From W425 sp964503235 (GTDB lineage Bacteria > Chloroflexota > Dehalococcoidia > Dehalococcoidales > RBG-16-60-22): 14,190 bases of DNA. Made by a program: the position numbers and the translations under genes. Of the stretch, positions 1 through 7,288 are shown piece by piece. The DNA is taken from NCBI GenBank assembly GCA_964503235.1, contig CAZCZJ010000062.1:1-14190 (forward strand). Reading direction: 5' to 3'. The notes below the pieces were generated by a model. It saw nothing but the letters and a program-made list of their open reading frames with translations. It did no database searches and was not told the DNA's origin. Position 1 is the first letter of the stretch, and every line of letters begins with the position of its first letter.

Positions 1-520
1 CTCTCTCCGTGCCTGCCGCTATCTCGCTGGCGTGCAGACCGAAGAAGGCAATCATCAGGATGGCGACCATCGACAGGATGATAAAAGCGTCCCGACTCCT
101 CGCTTCGATATGGGGCGGCGGGAAAAAGAGACGGCGGATAACGGCGATAATCACCGCCAGCAGGGCCAGCACTGACACAATATCGAATATAACTGAAAGC
201 GTAAAATAGAGACCGTCCGGCAAACGCGAGTAGCTGATAATCTCGGGAGCCAGACCGCTGAGAAGGAATTCAAGGTTGGCGAATAACAGGACCATGAACG
301 CCCAGAAAAGCATGAAGTGGTTGAATCCGAAAGGTTTGCTGACCACCCTCCTCTGGAAGAAGGCATAATATATCATATTCCACAGGCGTTTCGCAGGTTT
401 ATCGAACCGGTTGTCCGGCCGGCCTATCCTGACCACCCCGATGCGACGGTAGGCGCTCCAGCCGAATATCAGGAAAGCAGCGAGGAAAACCATCAGGAAT
501 ACAAATATTCTCGTATCCAA
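1..520 (-). CDS. ETF-linked membrane oxidoreductase, FadF/EMO-like, N-terminal membrane domain (partial)
   Basis: This is the N-terminal 173 residues of a membrane protein that runs off the window edge. It opens with a TTG codon at 520, because an in-frame TAA lies two codons upstream; the next candidate is ATG at 493. An AAGGA stands 12 nt upstream of the TTG. Four hydrophobic segments are visible, at about residues 4-21, 67-88, 103-128 and 144-164, with His68 and His163 inside or beside them as possible heme b ligands. This resembles the NarI-like membrane domain that precedes the two cysteine-rich Fe-S domains in ETF:(methyl)menaquinone oxidoreductases (EMO; Bacillus FadF). The gene starts 29 nt after etfA, so it is probably the quinone-linked partner of this ETF. 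The diagnostic Fe-S part lies outside the window, so the name rests on membrane topology and gene order. Confidence 0.7.
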   Translation of the reverse strand, partial: MDTRIFVFLMVFLAAFLIFGWSAYRRIGVVRIGRPDNRFDKPAKRLWNMIYYAFFQRRVVSKPFGFNHFMLFWAFMVLLFANLEFLLSGLAPEIISYSRLPDGLYFTLSVIFDIVSVLALLAVIIAVIRRLFFPPPHIEARSRDAFIILSMVAILMIAFFGLHASEIAAGTER

Positions 521-549
521 AGCTTATTTTGTTCCTTTTTAGCTATTTT

Positions 550-1893
550 TTATTTTGCCACCGCAGTAGCAGCTTTCTTGGCTCGGATTTCCCTAACGTA
601 GTTAGTAATAGCCGGTATTATCTGGAAAAGGTCACCGACGATTCCGTACGTGGCCACTTCAAAGATTGGTGCATGCCGGTCGCGATTGATGGCAATAATA
701 ACATCCGAGTCCTGCATACCCACCAGGTGCTGAATGGCGCCGCTGATACCGCAGGCGAAGTATATCTTCGGTCGCACTGTTTTTCCGGTCTGGCCCACCT
801 GACGCTCCAGGGGCATCCAGCCCGCTTCCACGGCGGCACGGGAACACCCGACAACGCCGCCGAGTTCGTCGGCAAGCTCCTGCAGGATACTGTAATTCTC
901 GGTATTGCACATGCCGCGTCCGCCCGAGACGATTATATCCGCCGCCGCCACATCAACGGCATCCCCTTTCGTATCGGCGATTATTTCCAGCACCTTGGCG
1001 GCGATATCTTCTTCCTTGAGCGGCACCGTCTCGCGGATTATCTCGCCCGTACGCGAAGTATCCTTTTCGGGTAAAGGCATAACATGGGGACGGACCGTCG
1101 ACATCTGCGGTCGGGTATATTCCGTGAGAATGGTCGCCATGATATTACCGCCGAAGGCGGGGCGCGTCTGCAGGAGAAATCCCTTATCGTCAATAGACAA
1201 TCCGGTGCAATCAGCCGTCAGTCCGGTCTGGAGGTTCGTCGCCACGGCTCCGGCCAGGTCTCTCCCCTGCCCGGTAGCCCCGAACAGGACGATTTCCGGT
1301 TTGTATTTCTCGATTAGGTAGCAAATCGTTTTATAGTAAGATTCCGTACGGTAATAGTGGAATACGGGGTCGTCAACGAGATATACCTTGGCAGCGCCGT
1401 AGGAAAACGCTTCCCGGCAGAGATGCTCCACCTTTTCACCCAGGCATACTGAACAAAGGTCTTCTTTCCGGGCTGCCGCCAGTTCCGCGCCGACCCCCAG
1501 AAGCTCCCAGGAAACCTCGGCCGCTTTGCCTTCGGTCTGCTCTACAAACACCCACACCCCTTTATATTCCTTTATCTTTTCCAGTCTGGGGTCTTTTTCC
1601 TCTATCTCCTCGCCCGCTTCGGGTTGTGCCGCTTTCTTCTGCGCGGCTATTTCATCGAGTATCTTCTGCTCTTCCGGGGTGTAGTAAATTTCGATGGCAT
1701 CGGCCGGGCAGACCTTGATACAGCGGCGGCACCGCGTGCATGTTTCCAGGTCAATGACAGGCTCGCCCTTTTCGTTCATGGTAATAGCGTCTTTAGGGCA
1801 CTCACTTTCACAGCGGGCGCCGCAGGCGATGCACCTGCCGGGTATCAGCCTGGCTTCACCGCGGGGTCTCTTTAATTTCTGTGGTTCTGCCAT
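550..1893 (-). CDS. etfA: Electron transfer flavoprotein alpha subunit with N-terminal ferredoxin domain
   Basis: This 447-residue subunit of the FAD-containing electron transfer flavoprotein accepts electrons from acyl-CoA or related dehydrogenases. Residues 15-70 form a two-[4Fe-4S] ferredoxin domain: Cys21, 24, 28, 32 (CX2CX3CX3CP) and Cys52, 55, 58, 62 (CX2CX2CX3CP). A charged linker (about 75-105) leads to the ETF alpha domain. The FAD-binding C-terminus is clear: SRAAVEAGW (351-359), GQTGKTV (367-373), GISGAIQHLVGM (382-393) and APIFEVATYGIVGDL (408-422). Plain EtfA proteins have about 320 residues; the extra length is the ferredoxin domain, as in CarE- or LctC-type bifurcating ETFs. 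The start ATG has GGAG 9 nt upstream. It follows etfB by 24 nt and precedes the membrane partner, so the three form one operon. Confidence 0.95.
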   Translation of the reverse strand: MAEPQKLKRPRGEARLIPGRCIACGARCESECPKDAITMNEKGEPVIDLETCTRCRRCIKVCPADAIEIYYTPEEQKILDEIAAQKKAAQPEAGEEIEEKDPRLEKIKEYKGVWVFVEQTEGKAAEVSWELLGVGAELAAARKEDLCSVCLGEKVEHLCREAFSYGAAKVYLVDDPVFHYYRTESYYKTICYLIEKYKPEIVLFGATGQGRDLAGAVATNLQTGLTADCTGLSIDDKGFLLQTRPAFGGNIMATILTEYTRPQMSTVRPHVMPLPEKDTSRTGEIIRETVPLKEEDIAAKVLEIIADTKGDAVDVAAADIIVSGGRGMCNTENYSILQELADELGGVVGCSRAAVEAGWMPLERQVGQTGKTVRPKIYFACGISGAIQHLVGMQDSDVIIAINRDRHAPIFEVATYGIVGDLFQIIPAITNYVREIRAKKAATAVAK

Positions 1894-1917
1894 ATCTTCC
1901 TGCTCCGGGGTTATTTA

Positions 1918-2730
1918 TTAAGGTGACAGGATATCCTTTTCCATCATTTTATCTATCAGTAACCTGGCGATATCATCCGGCTTGACGGAATCATCGCCCA
2001 GGATTTCTCCCTTGGCTCTCTCCGGCGAGAATATCTTGCGCACCTGCGTTGCCGAACCTTTGAGTCCTATCGTCTGTTCATCGATTTTCATGGCTTTATT
2101 ATCCCAGAGGGTGATTATGGCATCTTCAGCCATCAAACGCATGGGCACGGTGGGATAGCGGGGCTGATTAATCTCTCTGAGGACAGCTATCATGGCCGGC
2201 AGAGGCGCGGTAACTATCTCGTGACGGCCTTCCAGCTTACGCCTGACTTTAACAATTTTGGCCGATAGGTCGACTTCTTCGATTCTATCCACCAGGGTAA
2301 GCTGTGAACAGCCCAGTCGTGTGGCAATGCCCGGCCCAACCTGGGCCGTATCGCCATCGATGGTCTGGCGACCGCACATGATAATAGCCAGCTCTTCTTT
2401 TTCCGCCAGTTTCCGGACGGCTTCCGTCAGCACCTTACTCGTCGCCAGGGTATCGGCGCCGCCGAAAGCGCGGTCGCTGAGAAGCACCGCTTCATCGACA
2501 CCCACCGCCTGAGCCTTACGGAGTGTTTCTTCAGCGCTGGGGGGCCCCATGGAGATAACCGCCACGCGAAAGCCGTATTTATCCTTGAGTCGCAGGCTTT
2601 CTTCGAGGGCATGGGTATCGTAGGGGTTCATGATGAAGGGCACACCCTCACGAATGAGAGTGCCGGTGACAGGGTCCACCTTGACCTGAGTTGTATCAGG
2701 TACCTGTTTGATGCAGGCGACTATTAACAT
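1918..2730 (-). CDS. etfB: Electron transfer flavoprotein beta subunit, bifurcating-type
   Basis: This 270-residue protein is the ETF beta subunit and the first gene of the Etf operon. The N-terminus MLIVACIKQVPDT and the stretch GTLIREGVPFIMNPYD are typical of clostridial-type EtfB. Residues 85-94 read SDRAFGGADT and 120-133 read GRQTIDGDTAQVGP. These motifs belong to the EtfB group that includes electron-bifurcating ETFs, where this domain binds the bifurcating FAD and NADH; human-type EtfB differs here. The motifs support family membership but do not prove bifurcation, because some non-bifurcating relatives keep them. No convincing Shine-Dalgarno sequence precedes the ATG, although a promoter-like pair lies 33-61 nt upstream. 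Confidence 0.95.
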   Translation of the reverse strand: MLIVACIKQVPDTTQVKVDPVTGTLIREGVPFIMNPYDTHALEESLRLKDKYGFRVAVISMGPPSAEETLRKAQAVGVDEAVLLSDRAFGGADTLATSKVLTEAVRKLAEKEELAIIMCGRQTIDGDTAQVGPGIATRLGCSQLTLVDRIEEVDLSAKIVKVRRKLEGRHEIVTAPLPAMIAVLREINQPRYPTVPMRLMAEDAIITLWDNKAMKIDEQTIGLKGSATQVRKIFSPERAKGEILGDDSVKPDDIARLLIDKMMEKDILSP

Positions 2731-2762
2731 CGGTATGATATATCAAAAAACCTAACTGATAG

Positions 2763-2791
2763 ATATTACCATAAAATTCAGCTTGGGGCAA
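2763..2791 (-). promoter_or_regulatory. Candidate sigma-70 promoter of the etfB-etfA operon
   Basis: On the minus strand, TTGCCC (2791-2786) and TAATAT (2768-2763) are separated by 17 nt. This gives an expected start near 2756 and a leader of about 26 nt before etfB. The repeat element at 2809 begins just upstream of the -35 box. The call is by eye only. Confidence 0.5.
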
Positions 2792-2808
2792 ACATTCCTA
2801 TGATTGGT

Positions 2809-3098
2809 TCTGTTTGATTTTGGTTGAATGGAGATGCTCTCCCCCTGACCCCTTTGAATTATCTTTTCCCACCCAAACCGCCCTCTCGGCAACGTGCGCT
2901 TGTCCTTTAGTTATTCCCTACCCCGTTTCCCCCTTTCGTAAAGAGGGATTTATTTTATTCACCCACCTCCAAAGGGGACGTTTAAGAGGGGCGAAGCCCC
3001 TCTTACTATATAATTCCCCCTCTCCTGCGGAACGCCTTGCCAGGAGAGGGGGACAAAGGGGGTGAGGTCTACGTATCCATCAACCGAATGCCAATAAA
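2809..3098 (-). mobile_element. MITE-like palindromic repeat, copy A
   Basis: This roughly 290-bp non-coding element fills most of the gap between etfB and the cupin gene. Its ends form imperfect terminal inverted repeats of about 20 bp (2809-2828 against 3079-3098) that share a GGTTGA core, and they match the ends of copy D. Inside are a hairpin with perfect 12-bp arms CCCCCTCTCCTG/CAGGAGAGGGGG (3016-3027 and 3041-3052), followed by GACAAAGGGGGTGAG, and a second hairpin with 9-bp arms AAGAGGGGC/GCCCCTCTT around GAA (2984-3004). No reading frame inside looks like a protein, so it is non-autonomous. Compared with copy D it lies in the opposite orientation. The hairpins could end the transcript arriving from the cupin gene. 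No clear target-site duplication was found. Confidence 0.7.
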
Positions 3099-3101
3099 AC
3101 C

Positions 3102-4010
3102 CTACAGCTTGCCTATCCCCGGCATCTCGGTACCGAAGGGACGGACATCCATCAGGTAAAAGGGCCTGTCCACCCTGGTAATGGTCAGCGGGCAGTGCGC
3201 CAGCTTACCCGGTATGACCACCGCGGTCGGTCGGGTAATCACGTGCCTTTCCTTTTCCTTGCCCAGGCATATCTCCGCCTCTCCCCCCAGGTCGCTGAGA
3301 TTATCGGTATCGTTTCCCACGAAGAAGAGAATCTCCGGCATGGGATGGGCATGGGGCTTCTCCGGATTAGGCCCGAACCGGTAGGGTGCTCTTTTCAGGC
3401 TCTCGCACATGATGAGGAAATCAAAACCGGGATTATTGCCCCGGATAAACGCCAGGTGACCACCGGAATCATCGCGATTCGTCGGGCCGTAACCCCAGGC
3501 TCCTTTTCGCGTGAATGCCAGATTTATCATGTTCTGGCGGTACTTGGAATTCCAGCCCATCACCGGTATGTTATCCAGTTTCTTTTTTGTCACTGGCAAA
3601 GCCTCTTCGCTATATTTCCGGGCACAGGAAACCTCTACGTAGATAAATCGCCTGTCTATTGTATTTATCATGGCGGGGTAATGCGGTAAGCCTTTGGGAA
3701 TAGAAACAGCCGTCGAGGTGGTAATCATGTGCTTTTCCCATTCCTCCCCGAGGTATAGCTCCACTTCCGCTCCCAGGTCGCCGATATTATCCGCGTCGGT
3801 GCCCAACCAGAAATTAACCTAGTTAAAATCGTGTTTGTGCTGGCCGTATGATTCTATCCCCATTTGCCCGGCCGCCAGGTATGTGCCGTACCTGACGTGA
3901 AAATCCAGGTCGAACGGTTCCCCGCTGACCTCCGTCATCTGCCGGTAAAGCCCGGGACCGTTTTCAAAAGATAATTCGACAACGTATTTACCGTATTTCT
4001 TTCCCGCCAT
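3102..4010 (-). pseudogene. Duplicated (two-domain) cupin-like protein, interrupted by an in-frame TAG
   Basis: The frame from ATG 4010 encodes 302 positions with a single stop, TAG at 3821-3819 (codon 64). An AAGGGGG precedes the ATG by 9 nt. The product has two homologous cupin-like halves. The first has H58-K-H60 and then, downstream, GTDADNIGDLGAEVELYLGEE. The second has H220-A-H222-PMP-E226, then GNDTDNLSDLGGEAEICLGKE. When the halves are aligned, the amber codon falls exactly where the second half has Glu226, the metal-ligand position of the HxHx3E cupin motif. No other stop or frameshift is present, so one substitution explains the interruption (GAG or CAG to TAG). The 234 downstream codons begin with a possible TTG at 3806 but would lack the first domain's histidines. 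Function is unknown; related bicupins occur in anaerobes. It could be a recent pseudogene, a readthrough gene or a sequencing error. Confidence 0.75.
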
Positions 4011-4040
4011 TTCTGATTTCCCCCTTTTAAATCTGAAGCA

Positions 4041-4070
4041 ATCATAGCAACCGCTACGGCAAAATGTCAA
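4041..4070 (-). promoter_or_regulatory. Strong sigma-70-like promoter of the cupin gene
   Basis: On the minus strand, a perfect -35 TTGACA (4070-4065) and a -10 TATGAT (4046-4041) are separated by 18 nt. Transcription would start near 4034, leaving a leader of about 24 nt that contains the AAGGGGG ribosome binding site. The promoter looks intact although the coding frame is broken. Confidence 0.7.
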
Positions 4071-4086
4071 AAGATATACCGACGCG

Positions 4087-4420
4087 TTCTAACCAGTTAA
4101 CGTTCAGGATTCATATCCTCACCCCCGTATCCCCCACCCCAAAGCTGTTTTTATCCCACCCGCCCGCCCATCAAGGAAAAGAGGGGCTGACGCCCCTCTT
4201 AGACACCCCCCTATGTTTAGAGAACAATTCTTCCAGATAGCGGAAGGTCTGATAGAGCCAACATCTTACTCCTTAAAGGGAATAGCTTGCGTAGAGAGGC
4301 AAAGCCCCTCTAATTATTCATTCCCCCTTTCAAACAAAAGAACATTGAGCACTTAATTAATACCTGTTTGAGAGGGGGATAAAGGGGGTGAGTATGCAGG
4401 AATAACCAAAACCAAACATA
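4087..4420 (-). mobile_element. MITE-like palindromic repeat, copy B (composite, left end degraded)
   Basis: This element occupies most of the 485-bp gap between the divergent cupin and surE genes. The end at 4401-4420 (AATAACCAAAACCAAACATA) matches the terminal repeat of copy D in reverse orientation; the other end is poorly conserved, so 4087 is approximate. It holds a long hairpin, CCCCCTTTCAAACA/TGTTTGAGAGGGGG (4323-4336 and 4365-4378), whose loop resembles that of copy D. It also has two versions of the short hairpin: AAGAGGGGC/GCCCCTCTT (4179-4200) and a mismatched copy at 4293-4311. About 90 bp between these (4201-4290) matches nothing else in the window. No protein is encoded. Confidence 0.6.
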
Positions 4421-4439
4421 AAGAAAGCTATCAACGCCT

Positions 4440-4469
4440 TTGCCGCGACTTCTGGTGCTGTGATAAACT
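4440..4469 (+). promoter_or_regulatory. Candidate promoter of surE-acpS
   Basis: TTGCCG (4440-4445) and TAAACT (4464-4469) are separated by 18 nt. The start site would be near 4476 and the GGAAGG ribosome binding site at 4483-4488 would lie within the short leader. This is a moderate match judged by eye. Confidence 0.4.
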
Positions 4470-4495
4470 ACTACCATCGAGCGGAAGGTTTCATT

Positions 4496-5299
4496 ATGAA
4501 TATCCTGGTAACCAACGACGACGGTATAAATTCCGAGGGTCTCTGGCAACTGGTTCGTCAGTTAAAAGAAATTGCCCGGGTAACCGTGGTAACGCCGGAA
4601 AGCGAACGCAGCGCCATCGGGACGGCGGTAAGTCTGCTGCAATCGGTGAAGGTTCAAAAAATAAAGTCGGCGGTTGACGGGGTCACCGCCTATACCGTTG
4701 ACGGCACGCCTTCCGACTGTGTTATTCTGGCGCTGGGAAAATTGATACCGGAGACTGTCGACCTGGTCGTTTCCGGCATTAACAACGGAAATAACCAGGG
4801 CGAGGATGTGTACATATCGGGAACGGTGGGAGGGGCTTTACAGGGCTATTTCCGTGGCAGTTCCGCGCTGGCTATATCCGCGCCGCGTAATAGTCGGAAC
4901 GGCATATCGACGGCTGCTAATGTGACCACCCGACTGGCACAGTTGATAAACGCTGCCCGGCTGCCGTCCCGGGTATTCCTCAACGTCAACGTCCCCGACC
5001 TCCCTCATGATGAAATATCCGGCGTAAAAATTACCAGGCTGGCGCGGACCAGCCATATTAACACCGTTTATGATGATTCGCGGGAACGCCGGGACTATTA
5101 CGACATGGTGAGAACGGCTGTCAGCGAGGCGGCCACCAGGGGTACCGATATGTACGCTAAAGACCACGGATTTATCTCGATTACCCCGCTATTCACCAGC
5201 CTTTTCGAAAGGCCGCCGCATAATTTCCTCAAATCTTTATGCGATGACCTTTTCCAGGCAATGCAGCTAGAGAAGAATAACGTCCCGGATAAAGCATGA
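4496..5299 (+). CDS. surE: 5'/3'-nucleotidase SurE
   Basis: SurE is a metal-dependent phosphatase that removes phosphate from nucleoside 5'- and 3'-monophosphates. The 267-residue product begins MNILVTNDDG, with the paired metal ligands Asp8 and Asp9. Ser39 (PESERSA) and Asn96 (VSGINNGNN) match the remaining active-site positions of the family, and YTVDGTPSDCV (66-76) is another family signature. ATG 4496 was chosen because GGAAGG lies 7 nt upstream and the family starts exactly there; an in-frame GTG at 4460 would add 12 atypical residues. The stop overlaps the acpS start by 4 bp (ATGA), which implies translational coupling. Length and motifs are those of an intact enzyme. Confidence 0.95.
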   Translation: MNILVTNDDGINSEGLWQLVRQLKEIARVTVVTPESERSAIGTAVSLLQSVKVQKIKSAVDGVTAYTVDGTPSDCVILALGKLIPETVDLVVSGINNGNNQGEDVYISGTVGGALQGYFRGSSALAISAPRNSRNGISTAANVTTRLAQLINAARLPSRVFLNVNVPDLPHDEISGVKITRLARTSHINTVYDDSRERRDYYDMVRTAVSEAATRGTDMYAKDHGFISITPLFTSLFERPPHNFLKSLCDDLFQAMQLEKNNVPDKA

Positions 5300-5661
5300 A
5301 ACATTATATCGGCACCGACATTATTGAAATAGCCCGCATCCGGCAGACGGTAGAGCGCTGGGGAGAGCGTTTTCTCAACCGGGTATATACCTCCGAGGAA
5401 CAGAAAATGTACGACCGGCGGGCTCACTCGCTGGCCGCCTGCTTTGCCGGCAAGGAGGCGGTAATGAAGGTGCTGGGGACCGGGGCCAGGGGTGTAGCCT
5501 GGCGGGAAATCGAGACGCTTCATCACCGCAGCGGCAAGCCATATATCAGGCTTCACGGTAGGGCGCAGCAGGAAGCGGACAAAGCGGGCATAAAGGAAAT
5601 AGACATCAGCCTGTCTCACTCACGCGAGTATGCCACCGCCACGGCTATCGGTGTAACGTAA
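5296..5661 (+). CDS. acpS: Holo-[acyl-carrier-protein] synthase
   Basis: AcpS transfers 4'-phosphopantetheine from CoA to the serine of apo-acyl carrier protein, activating it for fatty acid synthesis. The 121-residue length is normal for this small trimeric enzyme. Asp8 in IGTDIIEI and Glu54 in FAGKEAVMK are the Mg2+/CoA ligands, and ISLSHSREYATA near the C-terminus is also conserved. Position 49, commonly Arg before FA-KEA, is Cys here. The gene overlaps surE by 4 bp and is probably co-transcribed with it. It ends 7 bp from the stop of the convergent amidohydrolase gene, leaving no room for a separate terminator. Confidence 0.95.
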   Translation: MKHYIGTDIIEIARIRQTVERWGERFLNRVYTSEEQKMYDRRAHSLAACFAGKEAVMKVLGTGARGVAWREIETLHHRSGKPYIRLHGRAQQEADKAGIKEIDISLSHSREYATATAIGVT

Positions 5662-5668
5662 TCTTGGC

Positions 5669-7210
5669 TCATCCTTCCCAGACCACCTCACCGTCGATTA
5701 TCGTCATCTCAACCTTGATATCTTTTATCTGGTCCGGATGCACCTTGGTGGGGTCATCGCTTAGAACCACCATATCAGCCAGTTTCCCCTCGGCAATAGA
5801 GCCCTTAATGTCCTCTTCAAAAGAGGCATACGCCGCGTTGACGGTATACATCGCCAGCGCCCGGAGCGGAGATACGGATTCTTCAGGCTGGAAGTCCTGG
5901 CCCGACTCGGTTTTCCTGGTGACCGCGGCGTAGATACCCGCCAGCGGATTAAGGGGGACTACCGGTGTATCTGAACTACCGGCAACCACTAGTCCGCTTT
6001 CCATCGGCGACCTGATGCGGTACATCCAGGGAAGGATATCGGGTTCCACCATGGCCAGGTAACGCTCACCGCTGTAGTAGATGAACGGCGGCTGATTAAC
6101 GATAACCACACCCAACTCGGGGAGTCGATTTAGAAGTCGAGGGATACATTCGGCACAGTGTTCGATGCGGTGGCGCCTTCCGACTACCGGCAGAATGCCG
6201 TTGACATATTCCAGCGTATCGATTACGGCTTCGATAACATCCTCTTCCTCGGCGTGGAAAGCCAGCTGGAATCCGGCTCTATGAATATCCAGCGCGAGGC
6301 GTTTCAGTTCTTTCGGAGCAGGATGAAATTTACCGGAAGTCCGTGTCACCATCACTTTCACAGCACCCGGACGCAACCGGCTATCACCGGAACCGGGAAC
6401 CAGTCCTGCTTCCTGAAACTGCTGCCAGAAATCGGCACCCGCCATCATGTAAATACGACTTCGCAGTTTTCCCGTTTCGGTTAGTTCACTCACCGTCTGC
6501 CAGCGACCGGGGTCGTTACGGTAGGTCGCCTCCTGGAAAGAAGTGATACCGTGTGAAAGGAAAAGGGCATTTACCAGTCCAGCCGCCTCATCAAGCTCGG
6601 CACCGGTCATCGCCGGTACCACCCGCCCCCGGATATCGCTCAGCATCTCGTAAAGTACCCCGTTCGGCTCACCGGTAGTCGGGTCGCGTTCTATGGTAGC
6701 CCCGGGGGGCTCTTCGGTTTCCATGCCGATACCCGCCAGTTCCAGCGCCAGGCTGTTGAGAACACAGGCATGCAGCGAACGGTGACTCAGAATCACCGGG
6801 TGGTCGGGCGCTGCTTCATCGATATCCCGGCGGGTAGGAAACCTCTTTTCCTTCAGATAAAACTCATTATAGCCGGTGCCACTTATCCAGTGTCCGGGCG
6901 TAGTATTTTCCGCTTTCCGGCGAATCGCCTGCTTGATATCCTCGATAGACCTTACCGCTGCCGGACTCAGGTCAACGCTTAATAGTTTTTTCATCAAGGA
7001 AAAAAGGTGAAGATGGGCGTCATTAAAACCGGGTACCACCGTCCTGCCGCCGCAATCGATTATCCTGGTCCCTGCCCCGGTAGCAGTCTCCACGTCGGTA
7101 TTGCTACCAACCAGGATGATTTTATTTTGAGATATTACCACCGCTTCCGCTGATGGCTGCCCCGCGTCCATGGTGATAATATTTGCGTTTTTCAGAATAA
7201 CATCGGACAT
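5669..7210 (-). CDS. Amidohydrolase, YtcJ-like (amidohydrolase_3 family)
   Basis: This 513-residue metal-dependent hydrolase of the amidohydrolase superfamily has an N-terminal beta-sandwich strand set (residues 1-58) leading to the TIM-barrel motif PGFNDAHLHLF, with His67 and His69 as metal ligands. Other likely active-site residues are Glu227 (SFQEAT), His319 (AFHAEE), His351 (HRIEH) and Asp414 (GSSDTP). The C-terminus GSIAEGKLADMVVLSDDP returns to the beta-sandwich, as is usual. No signal peptide is seen, so the enzyme should be cytoplasmic. The family cleaves varied amide or imide substrates and the substrate cannot be read from sequence. The ATG at 7210 has AAGGA about 11 nt upstream. 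The gene is divergent from nadE and convergent with acpS, and appears to be a single-gene transcript. Confidence 0.88.
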   Translation of the reverse strand: MSDVILKNANIITMDAGQPSAEAVVISQNKIILVGSNTDVETATGAGTRIIDCGGRTVVPGFNDAHLHLFSLMKKLLSVDLSPAAVRSIEDIKQAIRRKAENTTPGHWISGTGYNEFYLKEKRFPTRRDIDEAAPDHPVILSHRSLHACVLNSLALELAGIGMETEEPPGATIERDPTTGEPNGVLYEMLSDIRGRVVPAMTGAELDEAAGLVNALFLSHGITSFQEATYRNDPGRWQTVSELTETGKLRSRIYMMAGADFWQQFQEAGLVPGSGDSRLRPGAVKVMVTRTSGKFHPAPKELKRLALDIHRAGFQLAFHAEEEDVIEAVIDTLEYVNGILPVVGRRHRIEHCAECIPRLLNRLPELGVVIVNQPPFIYYSGERYLAMVEPDILPWMYRIRSPMESGLVVAGSSDTPVVPLNPLAGIYAAVTRKTESGQDFQPEESVSPLRALAMYTVNAAYASFEEDIKGSIAEGKLADMVVLSDDPTKVHPDQIKDIKVEMTIIDGEVVWEG

Positions 7211-7225
7211 GTTTTTATGAATCCT

Positions 7226-7255
7226 TTGACCGGACCGGTTTTAAGCCAGTATACT
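7226..7255 (+). promoter_or_regulatory. Sigma-70-like promoter of nadE
   Basis: TTGACC (7226-7231) and TATACT (7250-7255) are separated by 18 nt, close to consensus. The start would be near 7262, 27 nt before the nadE ATG. The -10 box lies inside the palindrome AGTATACT (7248-7255), which also forms the -10 of the opposing promoter. Confidence 0.65.
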
Positions 7256-7277
7256 ACTGATAAACCCGCACTGTAAA
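7248..7277 (-). promoter_or_regulatory. Sigma-70-like promoter of the amidohydrolase gene
   Basis: On the minus strand, TTTACA (7277-7272) and TATACT (7253-7248) are separated by 18 nt. The -10 box overlaps that of the nadE promoter on the other strand, and the -35 box lies inside the nadE leader just before its AGGAG. The leader to the ATG at 7210 would be about 30 nt. Confidence 0.5.
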
Positions 7278-7288
7278 AGGAGACTGGC

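Noticed and set aside
9..601. Several plus-strand frames opposite the first genes (9-209, 317-601, 529-1074)
   Set aside because: They are antisense to the membrane oxidoreductase and etfA, whose minus-strand products show clear membrane segments or family motifs.
2814..3065. Plus-strand frame of 83 codons in the etfB-cupin gap
   Set aside because: It lies wholly within repeat copy A, has no ribosome binding site and is rich in Pro/Ser from G/C tracts.
3102..4010. Pyrrolysine-type recoding of the cupin TAG as the main explanation
   Set aside because: No pyl genes, suppressor tRNA or downstream element are in the window, and a single substitution or sequencing error is simpler. It remains a check, not a claim.
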